Positions 1 through 8,001 of a DNA stretch of 64,000 nucleotides are shown here, piece after piece. The stretch lies in the NCBI RefSeq assembly GCF_004340875.1, contig NZ_SLXQ01000005.1:1-64000 (forward strand), read 5' to 3'. Position 1 is the stretch's first letter. Every line of letters begins with the position of its first letter. The DNA comes from Tamaricihabitans halophyticus. Its GTDB lineage: Bacteria; Actinomycetota; Actinomycetes; Mycobacteriales; Pseudonocardiaceae. Both the position numbers and the translations under genes were made by a program. The notes beneath the pieces were generated by a model that saw nothing but the letters and a program-made list of their open reading frames with translations, was not told where the DNA came from and made no database searches.

Positions 1-1
1 A

Positions 2-100
2 GAGCCATACGACCGGCAGTACCCGATAAGCCACGCCCCATCGCTTCTGGGCGGTCAGGGCGATCAATCCCTGAACAAGATCAACCTTAGGGGTGCCTGA
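2..100 (+). CDS. 3' end of an upstream gene, probably an ABC transporter component (partial)
   Basis: An open frame enters from the window edge and ends at TGA 98-100, overlapping the ATG of the next gene by one base, which is typical of translational coupling. The 32 visible residues end in SLNKINLRGA and carry no diagnostic motif. Being coupled to an ABC-2 permease, it is most simply the ATPase or a second permease of that transporter, but this is inferred from position only. A second frame open until the TAG at 88-90 cannot be excluded. Confidence 0.45.
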   Translation, partial: EPYDRQYPISHAPSLLGGQGDQSLNKINLRGA

Positions 101-942
101 TGATCGCGAGTTTGCGTGCAGACCTGTTGAAACAGGCCAAACGGTCGGCCATCTGGTTGATTGGCGGGCTGTGGCTGGTGCTGAGTCTGGTGTTTGGTTA
201 CCTGTTCCCTTATCTCAGCTCGCGGGGTACACCGACCGGCCCGAATGCCGATGGGGTGGCTGGTCAGGCCGCGTTGGCGGGCGCCTTGCCAGCCGAGCTG
301 GTGTCCACATCCATTCAAGCGGCGCCGATGTTCGCCGGAGCGCTGGCTTTGCTGCTCGGCGTGCTGGTGACCGGCTCGGAGTACGGCTGGGACACGGTCA
401 AACTGCTGCTGACCGCGGGGCCCCGGCGACTTTCCGTGCTTTCCGGGAAGTTGGTTGCGCTGCTCATGCTGCTGCTTGCGATACTGCTGAGTTCCTTCGC
501 GATCAACGCGGTGGCCAGTTTCGTGGTCGCGGTTGTCTCGGACAGCCAGGTCAGCTGGCCTTCGGTTGGTGAGATCGCGGTTGGCATCGGTGCCGGTTGG
601 CTGATCGGCGCAATGTGGAGCTTGGCAGGTGCGCTGCTCGGGATCGTACTGCGTGGCACCGCACTTGCCGTCGGTATCGGCATCGTGTGGGTACTCGCAC
701 TGGAGAACCTGTTGCGACTCTTCGGTTCCATCGTGGACTGGATCGACGCGGCGCTGCGCTTCCTGCCGGCGACCAATGCCGGATCGCTGGTTTCCGCGCT
801 GAGTGCGGGGCGCCGTGCTCCGCTCGCGCCAGGGGTGACCGATGCGGTTGGTGGGACGCACGCCGCGCTGGTGCTGGGTGGCTACCTGGTGGTGTTCGCG
901 GTGCTCGCCGGAGTGCTGCTGCGCCGCCGCGATGTGCACTGA
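100..942 (+). CDS. ABC-2 type transporter permease subunit
   Basis: A 280-residue integral membrane protein with about six hydrophobic segments: near residues 18-38, 75-95, 110-140, 155-185, 188-210 and a final one at 250-272 followed by RRRDVH. The N-terminal helix followed by a long loop and paired central helices is the layout of ABC-2 permeases that export drugs or polymers. The start overlaps the stop of the preceding partial gene by one base, so the two are probably one transporter operon. It is followed after 10 nt by a convergent response regulator. The substrate cannot be deduced. Confidence 0.75.
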   Translation: MIASLRADLLKQAKRSAIWLIGGLWLVLSLVFGYLFPYLSSRGTPTGPNADGVAGQAALAGALPAELVSTSIQAAPMFAGALALLLGVLVTGSEYGWDTVKLLLTAGPRRLSVLSGKLVALLMLLLAILLSSFAINAVASFVVAVVSDSQVSWPSVGEIAVGIGAGWLIGAMWSLAGALLGIVLRGTALAVGIGIVWVLALENLLRLFGSIVDWIDAALRFLPATNAGSLVSALSAGRRAPLAPGVTDAVGGTHAALVLGGYLVVFAVLAGVLLRRRDVH

Positions 943-952
943 TCCGCGCCAG

Positions 953-1612
953 TCAGTCCGGAACGGTCAAACCAGCGCGGATGGCGAAGACGACGAGTTG
1001 CGCGCGGTCGCGGGCGTGCAACTTGAGCATGGCGCGACCGATATGCGTGCGCACCGTGGCGGGGCTGATGAACAGCTCACTGGCGATCTCCTCATTGGAT
1101 CGGCCGGTGGCCACCCAGCCGACGAGTTCCCTTTCCCGTTCGGTCAACTCGTCGAGCCCCGGCACGGTGCCGCCGGCCGTGCTCGGTGCCCGGCCGAACT
1201 GGCTGATCACTCGCCTGGTCACCGAGGGGGAAAGAAGTGCCTCGCCGGAGTGGATGACACGGATCGCCCGCACCAACTCATCCGGCGCGACATCCTTGAG
1301 GATGAACCCGCTTGCCCCGGTCTGTAGCGCCTGGAACACGTATTCGTCCACTTCGAAGGTGGTCACCACGATCACCCTGGTACGCGCGAGCTCCGGATCG
1401 TCGCTGATCGCCCGCAGCGTCGCGAGCCCGTCCATTCCCGGCATCCGGATATCCAGCAACAGCACATCCGGGGAGTGCTCCCGGATTCGGCCAAGCGCTG
1501 CCTGCCCATCCTCGGCTTCGGCTACCACGGTCATATCCGGCTCGCGGTCAATCAGCACCCGTAACCCCATCCGCACGACGGCTTGATCGTCGGCGAGCAC
1601 CACCCGGATCAT
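953..1612 (-). CDS. NarL/LuxR-family response regulator
   Basis: A two-domain DNA-binding response regulator of 219 residues. The receiver domain (about 1-120) has the acidic pair D8/D9, the phosphoacceptor D54 in LLLDIRMPG and a conserved lysine in ILKDVAPDEL. The C-terminal LuxR-type helix-turn-helix (about 150-212) contains LTERERELVGWVATGRSNEEIA and the recognition helix segment SPATVRTHIGRAMLKL. Its start overlaps the histidine kinase stop by 4 nt (ATGA), so kinase and regulator are co-translated and form a cognate pair. The target is unknown; the adjacent convergent ABC-2 transporter is a plausible candidate by position only. Confidence 0.93.
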   Translation of the reverse strand: MIRVVLADDQAVVRMGLRVLIDREPDMTVVAEAEDGQAALGRIREHSPDVLLLDIRMPGMDGLATLRAISDDPELARTRVIVVTTFEVDEYVFQALQTGASGFILKDVAPDELVRAIRVIHSGEALLSPSVTRRVISQFGRAPSTAGGTVPGLDELTERERELVGWVATGRSNEEIASELFISPATVRTHIGRAMLKLHARDRAQLVVFAIRAGLTVPD

Positions 1613-2748
1613 TTCTCGCCTCCCCCTAGTGGCAGCTTCGCGGATACGATAAAACCACCTTCCGGCGGTGACCAGGTCGAGATACTGCCACCAAGCGCGG
1701 CCACGCGTTCCCGCATCCCGGCCAGGCCACGGCCCGGCTGTAGTCGCGGCGCGCCAACGCCGTTGTCCCGAACCTCGACGACAAGTACCTCATCGGCCAG
1801 CCGTACGGTGACCTCCGCCGTGGCGGGACCGGCATGGCGCAGCGCGTTGGTGAGTGCTTCCTGCGCGATCCGGTAGGCCGCGCGGCCGATATCTTCGGGT
1901 AGGTCGATATCCGGTACGGACAACCGAACATCCAGCCCACCGGCACGCACGCCGCGCGCGAGCGCATCGATATCGTCGAGCCCTTGTGGTGCGACCTCTT
2001 CGGACTGTCCATGCGGGAAAGACGACAGCATGGTGCGGAGTTCGGTCAGTGCCGTCGCACTGGTTTCCTTGATCGCTTCCAACGAGCGTCGTGTCTGGTC
2101 TGGCTGCTCGTCGAAGACCAGTAGTGCGACGCCTGCCTGCATGGCGACCGCGGAGAAGCCGTGCCCCGCGACATCGTGCACCTCGCGGGCCATCCGCATT
2201 CGTTCCTCGAGCGCCGCGCGGGCAACAAGTTCGCGTTGCTCGCGGATACGCGCGCTGCGGGTCACGTGTACCAGCGCGCCAACCGACCAGGGAATGATCA
2301 GCCATGCGGTCCACACCGCGAGCAGCGTTGCCGGCACGGTGCCCTCGATGAGCAAGCGGCTCGCCGCGAGCGCCGCGGTCACCCCGACGAGCGCGGCGGC
2401 ACAGCTGCGCAGGGAGACGCGCGCCGGCCGTTGCCGGGCGAGCTCGAACATGGCGAAGACCATGCACAGTTGGATGGGCCCGTACGGGTAGCCGAGCAGC
2501 AGGTAACCGGCGAGCAGGCCGACACAGGCGGCGAGTACCAGCTGCGGGGCGCGGCGGCGCCAAGCAAGCGACAGCGCGGTGAGTACGACCAGCGCGATGC
2601 CCAGGGTGTCCGGTTCGCGCTGGGGATGTTGTAGTTCGGCAGCGAAGAACGTGCCGATTGCGACGAAGATCGCCACGCCGATCGCGATCCCGATGTCTAG
2701 CACCGGGGGCAGCCGGAACGGGACCCTTCGGTTTGTCCTGACCGTCAC
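1609..2748 (-). CDS. sensor histidine kinase, NarL-partner (HisKA_3) type
   Basis: A membrane sensor kinase of 379 residues. The N-terminal half holds about five hydrophobic helices (roughly residues 15-160) with no large extracellular loop, as in kinases that sense within the membrane. The dimerisation/phosphoacceptor box reads ERMRMAREVHDVAGHG, with the phosphorylated His in EVHD. The ATPase domain ends the protein with the N box (AQEALTNALRHA), G1 box (VRDNGVG) and G2 box (GRGLAGMRERV). The start is GTG at 2746-2748 with no Shine-Dalgarno; a TAAGCT box lies 6 nt upstream, implying a leaderless mRNA. It pairs with the downstream response regulator. Confidence 0.92.
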   Translation of the reverse strand: MTVRTNRRVPFRLPPVLDIGIAIGVAIFVAIGTFFAAELQHPQREPDTLGIALVVLTALSLAWRRRAPQLVLAACVGLLAGYLLLGYPYGPIQLCMVFAMFELARQRPARVSLRSCAAALVGVTAALAASRLLIEGTVPATLLAVWTAWLIIPWSVGALVHVTRSARIREQRELVARAALEERMRMAREVHDVAGHGFSAVAMQAGVALLVFDEQPDQTRRSLEAIKETSATALTELRTMLSSFPHGQSEEVAPQGLDDIDALARGVRAGGLDVRLSVPDIDLPEDIGRAAYRIAQEALTNALRHAGPATAEVTVRLADEVLVVEVRDNGVGAPRLQPGRGLAGMRERVAALGGSISTWSPPEGGFIVSAKLPLGGGEK

Positions 2749-2754
2749 CGGCTC

Positions 2755-2760
2755 AGCTTA
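2755..2760 (-). promoter_or_regulatory. -10 box of a leaderless promoter for the histidine kinase
   Basis: On the minus strand TAAGCT is followed by exactly 6 nt and then the GTG start. This matches the actinobacterial TANNNT -10 consensus at the distance expected when transcription starts on the start codon. No ribosome binding site is present. Inferred, not mapped. Confidence 0.5.
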
Positions 2761-2872
2761 CGAACTGAGCCGTGGTTCTTGGTGGATTCGGACAGCGGCT
2801 ACGCAGATCTTCGTACACCGGAGCCGCTCGCTCGCCGACGTGTAAATCCCGCGCGCGGCAAAGAATCGACGC

Positions 2873-3436
2873 ATGTTGGTAGATGACAAGGTAGTCGAGC
2901 CGGCGCCAGCGAGAACCCGGCGCGCAACCAGATCGGGCGCCGCCCCTCGGCGTCGTCGCCTGTCCGCGAGCCTGCGGAAAGCGGTGTTGTTCGCGCACGT
3001 ACTGCTTTCCGTTGGCTGGGTCGGGTTGTCCGCGACCAGCCTGGTACTTGCGGTGGTCACGTTCGGACAGTCGAATACCGCGATCCGGCGAGGCGTGTTC
3101 GAGTTCGTCGAACTGCTCAGCGTGGTGCTCGGTCGGCCAGCGGCGATCGGTGCGCTGGTGACCGGGCTTGTGTTGTCCTTCGGGACGAAATGGGGCCTGT
3201 TCCGGTACTACTGGGTGCTGATCAAGTTCGTGCTGCTGATCGTCATGGTGGCCGCCGCGATCGTGTTGACGCCGGGATTCGTCGCGGATGGGATCGCGCA
3301 TGCCGGCCAGCCAGGGTCGGCCGAGCTTGCCACGGCGCAGTGGGGGATCGTGCTGCTGCCGATCGGCCACCTGGTCGGGCTGGTGGTCTCCACCCTGCTT
3401 TCGGTGTACAAGCCGGGCGGGCGGATCCGAAAGTAG
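2873..3436 (+). CDS. small membrane protein, DUF2269-like
   Basis: A 187-residue protein with a charged Arg-rich N-terminus (residues 1-40) and four hydrophobic helices at about 44-66, 85-105, 115-135 and 160-180. The RKAVLFAHVLLSVGWVG segment opening the first helix, with an early His, is typical of small four-helix membrane proteins of the DUF2269 type. I recognise the overall type but not a specific function. The gene is divergent from the two-component operon with a 124-nt gap and ends 28 nt before the convergent CGNR gene; a copy of the dispersed palindromic repeat lies in that junction. Confidence 0.6.
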   Translation: MLVDDKVVEPAPARTRRATRSGAAPRRRRLSASLRKAVLFAHVLLSVGWVGLSATSLVLAVVTFGQSNTAIRRGVFEFVELLSVVLGRPAAIGALVTGLVLSFGTKWGLFRYYWVLIKFVLLIVMVAAAIVLTPGFVADGIAHAGQPGSAELATAQWGIVLLPIGHLVGLVVSTLLSVYKPGGRIRK

Positions 3437-3451
3437 CTCGTGGCCACCTCG

Positions 3452-3482
3452 GTGACCGCATTTCCTAGGGATCTTGCGGGTC
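3452..3482. repeat. dispersed 3'-end palindrome, type B copy 1
   Basis: Begins GTGACCGCA and closes with TGCGGGTC, an imperfect inverted repeat around CCTAGGGATC. It lies in the convergent junction between 2873..3436 and 3465..4010, and its internal CTAG supplies the TAG stop of the minus-strand gene. It belongs to the same family as the copies at 15868, 31788 and 52356. Confidence 0.65.
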
Positions 3483-4010
3483 GGGGTTGGTGCCGCGGGC
3501 GCGCCAGTTGCGGGCCTTCTGCCGGTTACCGCAGACACGCATCGCGCACCAGGTGCGGGATCGGTTGCGGGAGCGGTCGTAGAAGGCCCAGCGGCAGGTA
3601 TCGGCGGGGCAGATCTTCACCCGTGGCCACTCATCGAGGGTGACCAACCGGCTCGCGGCCGCGAGTACCGCGCCGCATACGTCCACGGCACGGAGCTCGG
3701 GTCCTGCTGAACCGAGCACCACCTGGACCGTCCCGGTCGGCGCCTTGGGCGTCGGGATGGTCGGGTCGCCAACCGCGTTGCGGAGGGCCGCGCGCAGGGT
3801 CGTGGCCTCGGGCAGCGGGTTCGGCCGCAGTTGCCGTGTGTTCGCCCAGGCATGCCAGTCGCGTTCGGAGCGCAGCACATCGGTGTCGTCCTCGACGTCC
3901 ATGGTGTTCAGGAAGTCGAGGACGAGCTGGATATCCCGGTCGACCGTGCAGCTCGCCACGAAACCACTGTAAGCGAATAGGTGGTTGCCCGGTTGGCGAA
4001 TAACCTGCAT
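3465..4010 (-). CDS. CGNR zinc-finger protein (ABATE domain family)
   Basis: A 181-residue protein of the family with an N-terminal ABATE domain (alignment from LVLDFLNTMD) and a C-terminal CGNR zinc finger. The finger reads C-P-A-D-T-C, then WCAMRVCGNRQKAR, giving the four cysteines and the signature CGNR. The conserved FYDRSRNRSRTWC segment links the cysteine pairs. Members are presumed transcriptional regulators, though few are characterised. The true start may lie downstream of the annotated one, since homology begins around residue 15. It is divergent from the glyoxalase-like gene by 38 nt. Confidence 0.85.
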   Translation of the reverse strand: MQVIRQPGNHLFAYSGFVASCTVDRDIQLVLDFLNTMDVEDDTDVLRSERDWHAWANTRQLRPNPLPEATTLRAALRNAVGDPTIPTPKAPTGTVQVVLGSAGPELRAVDVCGAVLAAASRLVTLDEWPRVKICPADTCRWAFYDRSRNRSRTWCAMRVCGNRQKARNWRARGTNPDPQDP

Positions 4011-4048
4011 ACTTCGTTTGCTAGTTACCGACTTCGAAGGGGTACGCC

Positions 4049-4432
4049 GTGTCCGAGATAGCTTTGCCCAAACTCGATGTCATCGCGGTGGACTGCCCCG
4101 CGCCCTGGGAGCTCGCGGATTTCTACGCGAAGCTGCTTGGCTGGGAGTCAGCGATTACCGCCGGTTCCGATGACGAGTGGGTGCAGCTGGCCAATCCGGA
4201 CGGCGGGATGGATCTCGCTTTCCAGTACGCCGCGGACTATCAGCCGCCGACCTGGCCGGCGGGGCCGCGGCCGCAGATGTTGCACCTGGACTTCGCGGTG
4301 CGCGATCTGGATGCCGCTCAGCAGCATGCCGTGGCGGTCGGCGCCAAGCCGGTGGACGGGCCGGTCGAGAGCCCGACCTTCCGGGTTTTCCTCGACCCTG
4401 CTGGGCATCCATTCTGCCTCTGCGCCTGCTAA
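4049..4432 (+). CDS. VOC-family (glyoxalase/bleomycin-resistance-like) protein
   Basis: A 127-residue single-domain vicinal-oxygen-chelate protein. It contains the characteristic PWELADFYAKLLGW of the first beta-alpha-beta module, a middle LHLDFAVRDLDAA segment and the ending FRVFLDPAGHPFCLC. Such proteins act as metal-dependent dioxygenases or glyoxalases, or bind drugs in a dimer interface; the substrate cannot be assigned from sequence. The start is GTG with the purine-rich GAAGGGG about 10 nt upstream. The PadR operator begins 14 nt after the stop. Confidence 0.8.
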   Translation: MSEIALPKLDVIAVDCPAPWELADFYAKLLGWESAITAGSDDEWVQLANPDGGMDLAFQYAADYQPPTWPAGPRPQMLHLDFAVRDLDAAQQHAVAVGAKPVDGPVESPTFRVFLDPAGHPFCLCAC

Positions 4433-4446
4433 AGCACCTGGTCAGT

Positions 4447-4495
4447 GACTATACATCGAGTGTATAGACGTCAGCTATACACTCGATGTATAGTC
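4447..4495. promoter_or_regulatory. large perfect inverted-repeat operator of the PadR regulator
   Basis: Two perfectly complementary 21-nt arms (4447-4467 and 4475-4495) flank the 7-nt spacer ACGTCAG. Each arm is itself a near-palindrome with CTATAC at one end and GTATAG at the other, so the site could be bound by two regulator dimers. The right arm contains TATAGT (4489-4494), a near-consensus -10 box 7 nt before the PadR ATG; TAGACG at 4465-4470 with an 18-nt spacer can serve as -35. Occupancy would therefore block the leaderless promoter directly, the usual autorepression arrangement of PadR proteins. Confidence 0.8.
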
Positions 4496-4501
4496 GCGCT
4501 C

Positions 4502-5026
4502 ATGTCGATCGCGAACACCTTGCTCGGGCTACTGGAAAGCGGGCCCCGGCACGGGTATGACCTGAAGCGCGCCTATGACGAACGGTTCAGTGCGGAGCGT
4601 CCACTGCACTACGGGCAGGTGTACTCGACCCTGCAGCGGCTGTTGCGCAATGGCTTGGTCAGCGAAGCTGGGGTAGAGGCCGGCGACGGTCCGGAACGCA
4701 AGCGCTATGCCATTACCGACGCCGGGATCACCGATATCGAAAAATGGCTGGCCAGCCCGGAAAGCCCGAGCAGCTATCTGCAGAACACGCTCTACACCAA
4801 AGTGGTCCTCGCCCTGTTGTCCGGGCGCGGCGCGGCCGAACTACTGGATACCCAGCGCGCGGCGCATCTTGCCAAGATGCGGGAACTGACGAAACGCAAA
4901 ACCGGTGGCGACCTCGCCGATGCGTTGATCTGTGATCACGCGTTGTTCCACCTGGAAGCTGATCTGCGCTGGTTGGAGCTGACCGCTGCCCGGCTGGACG
5001 AGTTGACCGAGCGGGTGCGGATATGA
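4502..5026 (+). CDS. PadR-family transcriptional regulator
   Basis: A 174-residue PadR repressor. The N-terminal winged helix-turn-helix (about residues 3-85) has the hallmark GLLESGPRHGYDLKRAYDERF and YGQVYSTLQRLLRNGLV segments; the C-terminal helical dimerisation domain (about 90-170) resembles the Vir family. I chose ATG 4502 over the upstream in-frame ATG 4445 because the latter would translate through the operator and because family members start at MSIANTLLGLL. The stop overlaps the ATPase start (ATGA), so regulator and exporter are one transcription unit, probably derepressed by a toxic exporter substrate. Confidence 0.93.
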   Translation: MSIANTLLGLLESGPRHGYDLKRAYDERFSAERPLHYGQVYSTLQRLLRNGLVSEAGVEAGDGPERKRYAITDAGITDIEKWLASPESPSSYLQNTLYTKVVLALLSGRGAAELLDTQRAAHLAKMRELTKRKTGGDLADALICDHALFHLEADLRWLELTAARLDELTERVRI

Positions 5027-5712
5027 CCGGCGCGACCGAGACGGTGTTGGAGGCCGTTGAACTACACAAGAGTTTCGGGGAAACCACCGCGTTGCATGGC
5101 GCATCGGTGACCGTTCGCGCCGGCGAAGTGCTCGCCGTGCTTGGACCGTCCGGGTCGGGCAAATCGACGCTGTTGCACTGTATGGCGGGCATCCTGCTCC
5201 CGGATGCCGGCACGGTCAGCTATCGGGGTATCGATCTTGCGGCGCTTGCCGGCCATCGGCGTAGCGCGCTGCGTCGCGACGAGTTCGGTTTCGTGTTCCA
5301 GTTTGGCCAGTTGGTGCCGGAGCTGAGCTGTGTGGAGAACGTCGCGCTCCCGCTGCGCCTTGCCGGGCAACGCCGCAAAGCAGCGGAGCGGATCGCGCGA
5401 GAATGGTTGGCCCGGCTGGACGTGGACACGGTCGCGGGCAAGCGGCCAGGAGAGGTCTCCGGTGGCCAGGGGCAGCGGGTCGCGGTCGCTCGGGCGATGG
5501 TGACCAGGCCCAAGGTGGTATTCGCCGACGAACCGACCGGGGCGCTGGACTCGCTGAACTCCGAGCGGGTGCTCGAGCTGCTGGTCGCTGCGGCCAGGGA
5601 TACCAACGCGGCGGTCGTGCTCGTCACACACGAAACGCGGGTAGCAGCCTTCTCCGACCGGGATATCACGGTCCGGGACGGCAAGGTACGGCAGACGGAG
5701 TTCAGCCGATGA
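5023..5712 (+). CDS. ABC transporter ATP-binding protein (MacB/LolD type)
   Basis: A 229-residue nucleotide-binding subunit with Walker A GPSGSGKST (about residues 43-51), Q-loop in VFQFGQLVPELS, signature SGGQGQRVAVARA, Walker B VVFADEPTGALD and switch His in LVTHE. The EPTGALD motif and the LxRxxGFVFQ-like region place it with partners of FtsX/MacB-type permeases. The signature carries Gln where LSGGQ-type proteins often have this too, so it looks active. It is translationally coupled on both sides (4-nt overlaps) with PadR and the permease. Confidence 0.95.
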   Translation: MTGATETVLEAVELHKSFGETTALHGASVTVRAGEVLAVLGPSGSGKSTLLHCMAGILLPDAGTVSYRGIDLAALAGHRRSALRRDEFGFVFQFGQLVPELSCVENVALPLRLAGQRRKAAERIAREWLARLDVDTVAGKRPGEVSGGQGQRVAVARAMVTRPKVVFADEPTGALDSLNSERVLELLVAAARDTNAAVVLVTHETRVAAFSDRDITVRDGKVRQTEFSR

Positions 5713-7994
5713 ACGCCGAATCGAGATACGGTGCCCGAAACGGGCGCTGGTGGGGAGACCTCGCCCTGGGAATCCGGCTTGCGGTCGGGGGAGCACGGAC
5801 TCTCCGGGCGAGTGTCCTCCGTCTTGGTCTGAGCGCATTCGGTATCGGGCTCGCGGTCGCGTTGTTGCTGATCGCCGCGGGGCTCAACGTTGGCTTGACC
5901 GCGCAGGACGACCGCAGTTTCGCCCGCTTGCCCGCGCCAGCCACCGCGGCCGAGGATGCCCGGCTGTACGCGGCAGCCGGCGGTACGACCTTCGAAGGCC
6001 GGTTTATCGAGGGCGATTACTTCGAAGTGACCGGCGCGAACCCGCCGGTACCGCCCGGACTCGCGAGGATCCCCGCGCCTGGCGAGATCGTGCTCTCGCC
6101 CGCGCTGGCCGAGCTGCTCGACTCACCGGAGGGGGCCGCGCTGCGCCCCCGCTTCGACGAACGGGTGGTCGGGACCATCGGCAACGAAGGGCTTACCGGA
6201 CCGACCGAGCTCATCTTCTACGCGGGCTCAACGGGCATCGCCGGCTCTGCCCTCGGCGCTGAAGTTCCCGGCTTCGGGCAGCCGCAAACTGGTGGCCTGG
6301 CCTACGGGATCGTGCTGCTGATCGCGCTCGGTGCGGTCGTGCTGTTGGTGCCACTGTTCGTCTTCGTGGCAACCAGCAGTCGAATCGCCGGAGCCGAGCG
6401 CGATCGCAGCCTGGCCGCGCTGCGCCTGGTTGGGGCGGATGGGCGGCAGACGCGCAGGATCGCCGCGGCCGAGGCGTTGCTCAGCTCGGTGGTTGGGTTG
6501 GCCCTTGGTGCCGGCCTGTTCCTGCTGGCCAGGCAGGCCGCGCCGGAGTTGGAACTCGGTGGGCGCAGTATGTTTCCCGCCGACATCGTGCCGCCGTGGT
6601 ACCTGGTTCTGCTGATCGTGCTGGCGATTCCGCTGCTCGCGGTAGCGACGGCGGTGTTCGGTATGCGCCGCGCGGTGATCGAACCGCTCGGGGTGCTACG
6701 CAGGGCGAAACCGGTTCAGCGGCGGCTCTGGTGGCGGCTGGGGTTGCTCGTGCTCGGAGTCGGGCTGCTCGGTACGGCTTCGGTGCAGGACGATCCGGAC
6801 AGCGCGGTCCCACCCGCCATGTTCGGTGCGGTCGTTTTCCTTGTCGCGGTTCCGGTCCTGCTGCCATGGGTGATCGAGCGGGTGATGGCCCGAGTCCGCG
6901 GCGGGAGCCCTTCCTGGCAGCTGGCCAGCCGCCGGTTGCAGTTGGACAGTGGCACGCCCGCGCGGGTGGTCGCCGGTATTGTCGTCGTGCTCGCTGGCGT
7001 GGTTGGCCTGCAAACCAGCATGGCCGGATTGGACAGTGTGGTTGGCACCAGTCCGGCCGCGGCGAGCAACCAGGACGAGGTTGAGGTAACCGGCTATGCC
7101 GAGGACGGTGCGCTGGCCGAGCGATTGCTCAGCGAATCGGTGGACGTCGAACGGGTGCGTTCGGGTTACGACGTGTACCTCTCCGGACAGCACTCGACCG
7201 GCCTGTATGTGGCGGACTGCCAGACGCTGCGGCTCGAGTTCCAGCTGCCAGATTGCCGGGACGGCGCGGTGTTCCAGGTTGCCGGGACGGAGGTTCCGGC
7301 AGGATCCACCGGGCAGCTTGTCGCACTGGGCGAGCGGGGCACGGCCGACTCTCCGCAATGGACGGTTCCGGAAAGCGCTGGCGCGGCGCGGCCACGCGAC
7401 GCCAGCACGGCCACGACCGCTCAACTGCTGGCGACGCCCGGCGCACTTGCCGGGGTGGACCTGAGCGGGCAGGCGCGGACGGTGCGGGCCGAGTTGATCT
7501 CCCCCAATCCCGAGGCGGTTGACCGGGTACGCAATGCACTGGCCCCGCTGGACTGGCGGGCGAGCATCACTTTCGGCGCCGAACAGGGTGGCGAGGATTC
7601 GACGGCGGCGGTAAGGGCCGGGCTGTACGCGGGTACCGGATTGCTGATCCTGCTGGCTGGCGTGAGTTTGCTGGTGCTGGCGATCGAGCAGGTGAAGGAA
7701 CGGCGCAGGGTGTTCGCCGTGCTCAGTGCCAGCGGCGTCCCCCGTGGCGTGCTCGCCAGGTCGCTGCTGTGGCAGAACGCGGTACCGATCGGGATCGGCG
7801 GGGTACTGGCGGTGGGCACCGGATTGCTGCTCGCCCGGCTCGTGCTCGGGGTGGCCGATGCGCCGATGGTGCTTGACTGGTCGATGCTCGGCACACTGGG
7901 TGGTGCGGCGGTATTGCTTGTGCTGCTGGTTACCGCCGGCACCTATCCAGCGTTGCGCTCGGCGACCCGGTTGGCCGCGCTGCGAGCCGAGTAA
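5709..7994 (+). CDS. FtsX-like ABC transporter permease
   Basis: A 761-residue permease with the duplicated FtsX layout: a first transmembrane helix near residues 38-60, a periplasmic/extracellular domain to about 195, three helices (about 198-225, 255-275, 300-325), a second set beginning near 345, another extracellular domain (about 460-640), and three C-terminal helices (about 640-660, 690-712, 725-750). The start ATG 5709 overlaps the ATPase stop by 4 nt; a longer in-frame opening upstream is merely the ATPase gene read in another frame. Together with the ATPase it forms a mechanotransmission-type exporter, probably acting on a lipophilic compound or peptide. Confidence 0.92.
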   Translation: MNAESRYGARNGRWWGDLALGIRLAVGGARTLRASVLRLGLSAFGIGLAVALLLIAAGLNVGLTAQDDRSFARLPAPATAAEDARLYAAAGGTTFEGRFIEGDYFEVTGANPPVPPGLARIPAPGEIVLSPALAELLDSPEGAALRPRFDERVVGTIGNEGLTGPTELIFYAGSTGIAGSALGAEVPGFGQPQTGGLAYGIVLLIALGAVVLLVPLFVFVATSSRIAGAERDRSLAALRLVGADGRQTRRIAAAEALLSSVVGLALGAGLFLLARQAAPELELGGRSMFPADIVPPWYLVLLIVLAIPLLAVATAVFGMRRAVIEPLGVLRRAKPVQRRLWWRLGLLVLGVGLLGTASVQDDPDSAVPPAMFGAVVFLVAVPVLLPWVIERVMARVRGGSPSWQLASRRLQLDSGTPARVVAGIVVVLAGVVGLQTSMAGLDSVVGTSPAAASNQDEVEVTGYAEDGALAERLLSESVDVERVRSGYDVYLSGQHSTGLYVADCQTLRLEFQLPDCRDGAVFQVAGTEVPAGSTGQLVALGERGTADSPQWTVPESAGAARPRDASTATTAQLLATPGALAGVDLSGQARTVRAELISPNPEAVDRVRNALAPLDWRASITFGAEQGGEDSTAAVRAGLYAGTGLLILLAGVSLLVLAIEQVKERRRVFAVLSASGVPRGVLARSLLWQNAVPIGIGGVLAVGTGLLLARLVLGVADAPMVLDWSMLGTLGGAAVLLVLLVTAGTYPALRSATRLAALRAE

Positions 7995-8001
7995 TGGCTG
8001 T

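Noticed and set aside
64-939. Long minus-strand open frame opposite the ABC-2 permease
   Set aside because: Gln/Arg/His-rich composition and exact antisense position to a convincing membrane protein; a typical high-GC shadow frame.
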